Both the position numbers and the translations under genes were made by a program. Positions 1-5,218 of a DNA stretch of 8,700 nt are shown here, piece after piece. The stretch's first letter is position 1; every line of letters begins with the position of its first letter. Origin of the DNA: Pseudomonadota bacterium (GTDB lineage Bacteria; Pseudomonadota; Gammaproteobacteria; Xanthomonadales; Xanthomonadaceae); contig JAEXAG010000038.1 of the NCBI GenBank assembly GCA_023394655.1, positions 1-8,700 of the forward strand, given 5' to 3'. Below the pieces are notes generated by a model. It was not told the DNA's origin, did no database searches, and worked only from the letters and a program-made list of their open reading frames with translations.

Positions 1-1
1 C

Positions 2-1093
2 TCAGACGTTGAAGCGGAAATGCAGGATGTCGCCTTCCTGCACCCGGTATTCCTTTCCTTCCAGGCGCAGGCGGCCGGCTTCCTTCGCGCCCTGCTCGCC
101 CTTGTACTTGATGAAGTCGTCGTAGCTCATCGTTTCCGCGCGAATGAAGCCCTTCTCGAAATCGGTATGGATGACGGCGGCGGCCTGCGGCGCGGTCGCG
201 CCCTTCTTCACCGTCCAGGCGCGCACTTCCTTCACGCCGGCGGTGAAATAGGTCTGCAGGCCGAGCAGCGCGTAGGCGGCGCGGATCACCCGGTTCAGGC
301 CCGGCTCCTCCAGGCCGAGATCGGCGAGGAAGGTGTCGCGGTCGGCATCGTCGAGCTGGGAAAGCTCTTCCTCGATCGCCGCCGACACCGGCACCACCTG
401 CGAACCTTCGGCCTCGGCGCGCGCGCGCACCGCGTCGAGGTGCGGGTTGTCCTCGAAGCCGTCCTCGAGCACGTTGGCGACGTACATCACCGGCTTGACC
501 GTGAGCAGGAACAGATCGCGGATCGCCAGGAGATCGTCCTCGGAAAGGCCGAGCGCGCGCACCGGACGGCCTTCATCCAGCCCCGCGCGCACGCGGCCCA
601 GCACTTCCACGCGGGCCTTCGCGTCCTTGTCGCCGCTCTTGGCATTGCGCTCGGCGCGCTGCAGCGCCTTTTCCACCGATTCTAGGTCGGCCAGCGCCAG
701 CTCGGTGTCGATGGTCTCGATGTCGGCGACCGGATCGACCTTGTTGTTGACATGGATGATGTCCGGGTGCTCGAAGCAGCGCACCACGTGGGCGATCGCA
801 TCGACCTCTCGGATGTGCGCCAGGAACTTGTTGCCGAGGCCCTCCCCCTTGGCCGCGCCGGCGACGAGCCCGGCGATGTCCACGAACTCGACGGCGGTCG
901 GGATGACCCGCTCCGGCTTCACGATCTCCGAGAGCGCGGCGAGGCGCGGATCCGGCACCGGGACCACGCCGGTGTTCGGCTCGATGGTGCAGAACGGGAA
1001 GTTCGCCGCGGCGATGCCCGCCTTGGTCAGCGCGTTGAAGAGCGTGGATTTGCCGACGTTCGGCAGGCCCACGATGCCGCATTGGATGGCCAT
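2..1093 (-). CDS. ychF: Redox/translation-associated P-loop ATPase YchF (Obg/OLA1 family)
   Basis: This encodes a complete 363-residue protein, the usual YchF length. The family consists of Obg-related P-loop proteins that prefer ATP to GTP, bind ribosomes and have been linked to oxidative-stress responses and translation. The G1 loop GLPNVGKST is at residues 9-17 and the G3 motif DIAGL at 72-76. In place of the classical NKxD G4 motif there is NVLE at 207-210, which is the YchF/OLA1 signature behind ATP specificity. A helical insertion follows G3 (about 135-190), and a TGS domain occupies roughly the last 85 residues, ending in the family-typical FRFNV. I chose the ATG at 1091-1093 because it gives the family N-terminus and has an AGGA 7 nt upstream. 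An in-frame ATG 54 nt further upstream would add 18 unrelated residues and lies in a hairpin. The gene follows pth by 64 bp, as in many proteobacteria where the pair is co-transcribed. The TGA stop lies 1 nt inside the window edge. Confidence 0.97.
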   Translation of the reverse strand: MAIQCGIVGLPNVGKSTLFNALTKAGIAAANFPFCTIEPNTGVVPVPDPRLAALSEIVKPERVIPTAVEFVDIAGLVAGAAKGEGLGNKFLAHIREVDAIAHVVRCFEHPDIIHVNNKVDPVADIETIDTELALADLESVEKALQRAERNAKSGDKDAKARVEVLGRVRAGLDEGRPVRALGLSEDDLLAIRDLFLLTVKPVMYVANVLEDGFEDNPHLDAVRARAEAEGSQVVPVSAAIEEELSQLDDADRDTFLADLGLEEPGLNRVIRAAYALLGLQTYFTAGVKEVRAWTVKKGATAPQAAAVIHTDFEKGFIRAETMSYDDFIKYKGEQGAKEAGRLRLEGKEYRVQEGDILHFRFNV

Positions 1094-1100
1094 GTTTGTG

Positions 1101-1104
1101 TCCT
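1101..1104 (-). promoter_or_regulatory. Shine-Dalgarno of ychF
   Basis: The minus strand reads AGGA here, 7 nt before the ATG at 1093. This supports that start over the upstream in-frame ATG at 1147. It is one of the better Shine-Dalgarno matches in the leftward cluster. Confidence 0.6.
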
Positions 1105-1123
1105 GTGCGCGGTTTGAACGGTC

Positions 1124-1151
1124 AGCGATGCCGGGCACGCCAGGCATCGCT
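1124..1151 (-). other. Stem-loop between pth and ychF (9-bp perfect stem)
   Basis: An inverted repeat lies just after the pth stop in the direction of transcription. AGCGATGCC at 1124-1132 pairs with GGCATCGCT at 1143-1151, around a 10-nt loop. There is no U-tract on either side: the minus strand continues GACCGTTC. It is therefore not a convincing intrinsic terminator. It could stabilise the 3' end of the pth message, attenuate transcription or set the pth:ychF ratio. The stem is seen directly; the role is inferred. Confidence 0.5.
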
Positions 1152-1157
1152 CACAGA

Positions 1158-1736
1158 TCACTTCGCGGTATGCAGGCGCGTCATCGCGCCACTGAAATCG
1201 CCGGCGACGGCCAGGGGCAGCGCATCGATGGCATCGTCGATGGCGCGACCGGTGAGCAGGTCGTCATCGCCGTTGGCACGCCCCAGCACCCAGCCGGTGA
1301 CGCGGTCCTTGTGGCCGGGGTGCCCGATCCCGACCCGCAGGCGGTGGAAACCGCCATGGCCGAGCAGGCGCATGATGTCGCGCAGGCCGTTCTGGCCACC
1401 GTGGCCGCCATCGAACTTGAAGCGGGCGGTGCCGGGCGGGAGGTCCAGCTCGTCGTGCGCCACCAGCATCTGCGCCGGATCCAGCTTCCAGAACCGCAGC
1501 GCGGCGGTCACCGACTTGCCGGAGAGGTTCATGAAAGTGGCGGGACGCAGCAACCAGAGGTCCTGGCCGCCGAAGGCAATGCGCGCGGTCTCGCCGAACA
1601 GCTTGCCGTCCACGCGCCATTGCCCGCCGGCCCGTGCAAGCAGTTCATCCACAAAACGAAAACCCGCGTTGTGGCGGGTCTTCGCGTGTTCGGCACCCGG
1701 GTTGCCAAGGCCGACGATGAGGCGCAATCCGTCCAT
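1158..1736 (-). CDS. pth: Peptidyl-tRNA hydrolase
   Basis: This is a cytoplasmic esterase that cleaves peptidyl-tRNA released by stalled or drop-off ribosomes and so recycles tRNA. With the ATG at 1734-1736 it has 192 residues, the normal bacterial Pth length. All family catalytic and binding residues are visible: N12 in GLGNPG, the catalytic H22 in RHNAGF, N70 in FMNLSG, D95 in HDELDLPPG and N116 in GGHGGQNGLRD. These sit two positions after the E. coli numbering (N10, H20, N68, D93, N114). No good Shine-Dalgarno precedes this ATG. A GTG at 1782-1784 would add 16 residues and overlap the rplY stop as GTGA, a layout typical of translational coupling, so the start is not settled. The family alignment favours 1736. 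The gene lies between rplY and ychF. Confidence 0.96.
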   Translation of the reverse strand: MDGLRLIVGLGNPGAEHAKTRHNAGFRFVDELLARAGGQWRVDGKLFGETARIAFGGQDLWLLRPATFMNLSGKSVTAALRFWKLDPAQMLVAHDELDLPPGTARFKFDGGHGGQNGLRDIMRLLGHGGFHRLRVGIGHPGHKDRVTGWVLGRANGDDDLLTGRAIDDAIDALPLAVAGDFSGAMTRLHTAK

Positions 1737-1780
1737 CGCTGGGATGCGCGGCGCAGGACTGGCCCGCGCCGCGCCGGCGA

Positions 1781-2425
1781 TCACTCGCCTTCGCCCTCGC
1801 CTTCGCCCTCGGCTTCGCCTTCCGCGGCTTCTTCATCCTCGGTGTGGCCCTTGGCGAAGCGCGCCATGGCCACGGCCGGGTTGAACTCCTCGGTGATGGC
1901 CTGGACCAGCTCCACGCCCTTCGGCAGCTTGACGTCGGACAGGTGGATGGTGTCGCCCGGCTCCATCTTGCCGAGGTCGATCTCGATCGATTCCGGCAGG
2001 TCCTTCGGCAGGCAGACGATTTCGATGTCGTTGAGCTCGAGGGTCACGGTGACGCCGGCGGTCTTGCCCGCGACCGAACCTTCCACGTTCATCAGGTGCA
2101 CCGGCACCTTGGCATGCAGCTTCTCGCCGGCCTTCACGCGCTGGAAGTCCAGGTGCATGATGATCTGCTTGTACGGATGGCGCTGCATGTCGCGCAGGAG
2201 CACCTGCTCGACCTTGCCGTCGACCGACAGGCTGATGATGGAGGAGTAGAACCAGTCGTTCTGCTGGGCCAGCCATGTCGGCTCGTGGTCGAGCTCGATG
2301 CTCTGCGGCTCGGCGTCGCCGCCGTAGATCACGGCCGGGATGCGGCCCGCGCGACGCAGGCGGCGGCTCGCACCCTTCCCCTCGTCCTTGCGGCCGTAGG
2401 CCTTCAGATTGCTTTCGTTGGACAT
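1781..2425 (-). CDS. rplY: Large ribosomal subunit protein bL25 (TL5/CTC family, two-domain form)
   Basis: This 214-residue protein binds 5S rRNA in the central protuberance of the 50S subunit. It is the long CTC/TL5 type, not the roughly 94-residue E. coli L25. The N-terminal L25 domain spans about residues 5-95, with GKGASRRLRRAG near 17-27 followed by IPAVIYGG. A beta-rich C-terminal domain spans about 100-190. The last 19 residues are an acidic low-complexity tail of Glu, Gly and Ala ending in four Gly-Glu pairs, encoded by a tandem repeat. The ATG at 2423-2425 is preceded by a weak GAAGAG purine stretch. The gene follows prs after a structured 104-bp gap and leads directly to pth. The tail is probably disordered and solvent-exposed; its role is unknown to me. 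Confidence 0.96.
   Translation of the reverse strand: MSNESNLKAYGRKDEGKGASRRLRRAGRIPAVIYGGDAEPQSIELDHEPTWLAQQNDWFYSSIISLSVDGKVEQVLLRDMQRHPYKQIIMHLDFQRVKAGEKLHAKVPVHLMNVEGSVAGKTAGVTVTLELNDIEIVCLPKDLPESIEIDLGKMEPGDTIHLSDVKLPKGVELVQAITEEFNPAVAMARFAKGHTEDEEAAEGEAEGEGEGEGE
1784..1810 (-). repeat. 12-bp tandem repeat encoding the Gly-Glu tail of bL25
   Basis: On the minus strand the unit GAGGGCGAAGGC occurs twice in tandem, followed by a further GAG and the rplY TGA. Each unit encodes Glu-Gly-Glu-Gly. A gain or loss of one unit would keep the reading frame. The same GAGG/AAGG purine motifs lie upstream of the possible GTG start of pth, so the repeat could also act as a ribosome binding region. Confidence 0.75.
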
Positions 2426-2454
2426 CTCTTCAACTCTCTTTCACTTGGAATGAG

Positions 2455-2520
2455 CCGCATCGCTGCGGCGGGGCGACTCCCCCGCGACCAGGGGAGCCGA
2501 TTGGCGCGGACGAGCCGCGC
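2455..2520 (-). other. Clustered hairpins in the prs-rplY intergenic region
   Basis: Four possible stems lie in the 104-bp gap. GCGCGG/CCGCGC is at 2504-2509 and 2515-2520. CTCCCC/GGGGAG is at 2477-2482 and 2491-2496. GCGGGG/CCCCGC is at 2468-2473 and 2480-2485. CCGCA/TGCGG is at 2455-2459 and 2464-2468, and reads as a GCGA (GNRA-type) tetraloop in the minus-strand RNA. The second and third stems share bases 2480-2482 and exclude each other. No U-tract follows any of them, so I do not call an intrinsic terminator. This could be a leader of the bL25 message or an mRNA processing region; it may also reflect base composition. Confidence 0.4.
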
Positions 2521-2529
2521 GAATGGGGA

Positions 2530-3486
2530 TCAATCGACGTACAGCGAGCTGACCGATTCGCCGAACGCGATGCGGCGGATGGTCTCGGCCAGGAGTTCCG
2601 CCACCGAAAGCTGGCGGATCTTCTCGCAGGTGCGCGCGGCATCGGAGAGCGGGATGGTGTCGGTGACGACCAGCTCGTCCAGCGCGGAGCGCGCGATGTT
2701 GTCGATCGCCGGGCCCGACAGCACCGGGTGGGTGATATAGGCGGCGACCTTGGCCGCGCCGTTTTCCTTCAGCGCGGCGGCGGCGGCACAGAGCGTGCCG
2801 GCGGTATCGACGATGTCGTCCACCAGCACGCAGTTCTTGCCCTCGACATCGCCGATGATGTTCATCACCGTGGCCACGTTGGCGCGCGGGCGGCGCTTGT
2901 CGATGATGGCGAGATCGGCATCGTCCAGGCGCTTGGCGATCGCGCGGGCGCGCACCACGCCGCCGACGTCGGGCGAGACCACCACCATGTTCTCGGTGCC
3001 GTAGGCGCGCCAGATGTCCGCCAGGAGCAGCGGCGAGGCATAGACGTTGTCCACCGGCACGTCGAAGAAGCCCTGGATCTGGTCGGCATGCAGGTCCAGC
3101 GTGAGCATGCGGTCGGCCTTGACCGCGCTGAACATGCTGGCGGCCACCTTGGCGGTGATCGGCACGCGCGCGGAGCGCGGGCGGCGATCCTGGCGGGCAT
3201 AGCCGAAGTACGGCACCACCGCGGTCACGCGGGCCGCCGACGCGCGCTTGAGCGCATCGATCAGCACCAGCAGCTCCATCAGGTTCTCGGCGCTGGGCGC
3301 GCTGGTGGGCTGGAGGACGTAGACGTCCTTGCCGCGCACGTTTTCCTCGATCTCGACCTGCACCTCGCCATCGGAGAAGCGGCCGACCAGCGCCTTGCCC
3401 ATGCGGATGCCGAGCTCGTCGCAGACGGCCTTGGCCAGCGGGCGATTGGCGTTGCCGGAGAAAACCAGGAGGTTGCGATCGTCCAT
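2530..3486 (-). CDS. prs: Ribose-phosphate pyrophosphokinase (PRPP synthetase, class I)
   Basis: This cytoplasmic enzyme transfers pyrophosphate from ATP to ribose 5-phosphate, making PRPP for purine, pyrimidine, NAD, histidine and tryptophan synthesis. The 318 residues match class I bacterial enzymes. Visible motifs are FSGNAN at 9-14 and the ATP-site segment FGYARQDRR at 94-102. The metal/PRPP-synthetase signature DLHADQIQGFFD is at 131-142, including catalytic-loop H133. A flexible-loop region KRRP begins at 197, and the ribose 5-phosphate-binding loop VLVDDIVDTAGTL is at 220-232. The start at 3484-3486 gives the standard N-terminus but has no clear Shine-Dalgarno. The gene is 88 bp downstream of tRNA-Gln with no terminator between them, so it may be co-transcribed with ispE and the tRNA. 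Confidence 0.98.
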   Translation of the reverse strand: MDDRNLLVFSGNANRPLAKAVCDELGIRMGKALVGRFSDGEVQVEIEENVRGKDVYVLQPTSAPSAENLMELLVLIDALKRASAARVTAVVPYFGYARQDRRPRSARVPITAKVAASMFSAVKADRMLTLDLHADQIQGFFDVPVDNVYASPLLLADIWRAYGTENMVVVSPDVGGVVRARAIAKRLDDADLAIIDKRRPRANVATVMNIIGDVEGKNCVLVDDIVDTAGTLCAAAAALKENGAAKVAAYITHPVLSGPAIDNIARSALDELVVTDTIPLSDAARTCEKIRQLSVAELLAETIRRIAFGESVSSLYVD

Positions 3487-3531
3487 GGCAGTCGTTCAAC
3501 CGATGGAAAGGAATGGGGACCGGATGACGGT

Positions 3532-3547
3532 GCGCGGCTTCCCGCGC
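3532..3547 (-). other. GC-rich stem-loop between tRNA-Gln and prs
   Basis: GCGCGG at 3532-3537 pairs with CCGCGC at 3542-3547 around a 4-nt loop. It lies 28 nt downstream of the tRNA 3' end in the direction of transcription. No U-tract follows, so read-through into prs is expected. It could mark or protect an RNA end after tRNA 3' processing. In such GC-rich DNA a 6-bp stem may be accidental. Confidence 0.35.
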
Positions 3548-3574
3548 GGGGTGGCTGCCCGTTTCCGGCTTGTA

Positions 3575-3650
3575 TGGCAGGGGCGGAAGGATTCGAACCT
3601 ACGCATGCCAGGATCAAAACCTGGTGCCTTAACCACTTGGCGACGCCCCT
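3575..3650 (-). tRNA. tRNA-Gln, anticodon UUG
   Basis: A full cloverleaf of 76 nt is visible, including an encoded CCA. The 7-bp acceptor stem AGGGGCG pairs with CGCCCCT and is followed by discriminator G. The D-stem GCC/GGC flanks a loop with AAGTGGTTAA. The anticodon stem CCAGG/CCTGG encloses TTTTGAT, giving anticodon UUG at 3615-3617, which reads CAA (and CAG by wobble). The T-loop TTCGAAT is standard. The T-stem GTAGG/CCTTC has one U-U mismatch at positions 50-64. The first two bases are shared with the TAG stop codon of ispE immediately upstream. With no gap or promoter in front, the tRNA is most likely cut from a polycistronic transcript. Confidence 0.97.
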
Positions 3651-4530
3651 ATGGATCCAGTCTTTCCAGTGCATCCAGCAACGGCGAACGCGCCGCGCCT
3701 TCCACGACCCGCGCATCCAGTTGCGCAGGCAATCGGGCCCGTGCCGCCTCGGCTTCCGCCTTCGTCGCGAACTCGACGAAGCAGCCGCTGCCGCTGCCGG
3801 TAAGGCGTGCCGTGCCGATCACCGAAAGCGCGTCGAGCGCGGCATCCACCGCCGCTTCGCGCCTCCGGAGCACCGGCTCGAAGGCATTGCCGACCCGTTT
3901 CCCGGAAAGGAAGTCGGCTATTGTCGCGGGCGGGGAATCGCGCGTCAAATCGGGGGCGCGGAACAACTCGGCCGTTGGCACGTGGACGCCCGGAAAGACC
4001 AGCACGTAGGCGGCCGGCGGCAGGGCCATCGGGGTCAGCCGCTCGCCCACGCCTTCGGCCCAGGCATTGCGGCCGTGGATGAAGACCGGGACATCGGCAC
4101 CGAGCCTCAGGCCGATGGCCGCAAGCCGCTCCGGCGGCAGCCGCAGGCCCCAGAGCCGATCGAGCGCCACCAGCACGGTGGCCGCATCCGAGGAACCGCC
4201 GCCGAACCCGCCACCGGCCGGAATGCGCTTTTCGATGGCGATATCGACACCTTGCCGGATGTTCGCCTCTTCTTGCAGCAACATGGCCGCACGGACGGCC
4301 AGATCATCCGCCTCCTCGACACCCGCGACGGACGGCCCGATGCGCCGAACCCGGCCATCATCGCGCGGCCGCAGGCGCACGATATCGCCCCAGTCCAGGA
4401 GACGAAACACGGTCTGCAGCAGATGATAGCCATCGGCGCGGCGGCCGGTGATCGCAAGCATCAGGTTGAGCTTGGCCGGCGCCGGCCAGGCCGACCAGCC
4501 GGCCGTCGCCGGGAACGCGGCCTCATCCAC
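3649..4530 (-). CDS. ispE: 4-diphosphocytidyl-2-C-methyl-D-erythritol kinase
   Basis: This GHMP-family kinase phosphorylates the 2-hydroxyl of CDP-methylerythritol with ATP in the MEP isoprenoid pathway. With a GTG start at 4528-4530 it has 293 residues. The substrate-side motif PAPAKLN carries the expected catalytic lysine at K20. The family GRRADGYH segment follows. The glycine-rich ATP loop PAGGGFGGGSSDAAT is at 104-118, and the catalytic aspartate D146 is in LGADVPVF. The C-terminal GHMP glycine motif GSGSGCF is also present. I chose the GTG because it gives a normal family length and overlaps lolB by only 8 nt. An ATG at 4596 would add 22 unlikely residues and overlap lolB by 74 nt. The TAG stop at 3649-3651 overlaps the 5' end of tRNA-Gln. 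It is the only stop in the window that is not TGA. Confidence 0.95.
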   Translation of the reverse strand: MDEAAFPATAGWSAWPAPAKLNLMLAITGRRADGYHLLQTVFRLLDWGDIVRLRPRDDGRVRRIGPSVAGVEEADDLAVRAAMLLQEEANIRQGVDIAIEKRIPAGGGFGGGSSDAATVLVALDRLWGLRLPPERLAAIGLRLGADVPVFIHGRNAWAEGVGERLTPMALPPAAYVLVFPGVHVPTAELFRAPDLTRDSPPATIADFLSGKRVGNAFEPVLRRREAAVDAALDALSVIGTARLTGSGSGCFVEFATKAEAEAARARLPAQLDARVVEGAARSPLLDALERLDP

Positions 4531-5218
4531 CGGCGACACCGTCCCAGTGATCGACGACCATCCGCACGCGATGGCCCTGCGCGGCGTGTTCGGCATTCAG
4601 GCGCAGCGGTCGGCCCGAGGCATCGCGCTCGACGATTTCGATGCGCCAGCCGCCCTGGTCGAACCCGACCGGCCAGAGGCCGCCCGTCGCGGGGAAGCGG
4701 ATCGACGACACGGGGGGCGCGTGGACGCTGTGGCGGCCGCGCACCCAATCGCCCAGCGCCGCGACCGGGATTTCCCAGCCGGTGGCTTCGCGCAGCAGGG
4801 CCCGTGCGTCGGTTCCGCTGCGCGGCCCGCCGGATAGGCCGTGCAGGGTGGCCCCTTCGGGCGAGAGCTCGAGCCGCCAGCTCTGGCGGGTCACTGGCGC
4901 GCTCAAGACCACTTCGTCGCGCGGCGGCGAACGCGTCCATTCGATGCGGACGTTGCCGCCCTGCCCGCCACTGCTCACGGCGCCGCGCCCCTGGAAGGCC
5001 CAGGCACGACCATCGGCGGCGAGGGTGCCGAGGTAATCGGCCACGCGCCTGGCGCAGGCCGGATCCGCGCCGTCCATATCGCAGGTCAGCACTTCGCCCT
5101 GCACGCGGCCCGAGGGAACGGTGACGCAGCCGGCAATGGCCAGTGCGGCGGCCGCGAGGATGCCGGTCCGCATGAAGAGTGCCCTGCCTGCGGTGGTTCG
5201 ATTCATTGCCGGGTTCAT
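4523..5218 (-). CDS. lolB: Outer-membrane lipoprotein receptor LolB
   Basis: LolB accepts lipoproteins from periplasmic LolA and inserts them in the outer membrane. With the ATG at 5216-5218 the product has 231 residues. A short basic N-region and the hydrophobic stretch GILAAAALAIAGC form a lipoprotein signal with lipobox IAGC, making Cys31 the lipidated residue. Val at +2 suits outer-membrane sorting. The LolB barrel follows: an AFQGRGAV strand near 74-81 and the family-typical GWEIPVAALGDWVRG at 147-161. The start overlaps the preceding TGA as ATGA and has GGAGG 10 nt upstream. Internal ATGs at 5206 and 5173 would also keep the signal peptide. Two extra cysteines (46 and 55) precede the barrel, which is unusual as far as I recall. 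Its place between a TPR gene and ispE matches conserved synteny. Confidence 0.9.
   Translation of the reverse strand: MNPAMNRTTAGRALFMRTGILAAAALAIAGCVTVPSGRVQGEVLTCDMDGADPACARRVADYLGTLAADGRAWAFQGRGAVSSGGQGGNVRIEWTRSPPRDEVVLSAPVTRQSWRLELSPEGATLHGLSGGPRSGTDARALLREATGWEIPVAALGDWVRGRHSVHAPPVSSIRFPATGGLWPVGFDQGGWRIEIVERDASGRPLRLNAEHAAQGHRVRMVVDHWDGVAGG

Noticed and set aside
1094..1147. An 18-residue N-terminal extension of YchF from the ATG at 1147
   Set aside because: It encodes residues not found in the family, overlaps the intergenic stem-loop, and the internal ATG has its own AGGA.
333..2249. A 638-codon plus-strand open frame
   Set aside because: It lies opposite ychF, pth and rplY, all of which have full family motifs. 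Its product is Ser/Arg-rich and matches nothing recognisable.
2468..2520. Intrinsic terminator after prs
   Set aside because: The hairpins are GC-rich, but no run of U follows on either strand.
2275..5124. A 949-codon open frame on the plus strand, the longest in the window
   Set aside because: It runs antisense through prs, tRNA-Gln, ispE and lolB, and its product is low-complexity His/Arg/Gly-rich text with no family motif. Long antisense frames are expected in GC-rich DNA with biased third positions.
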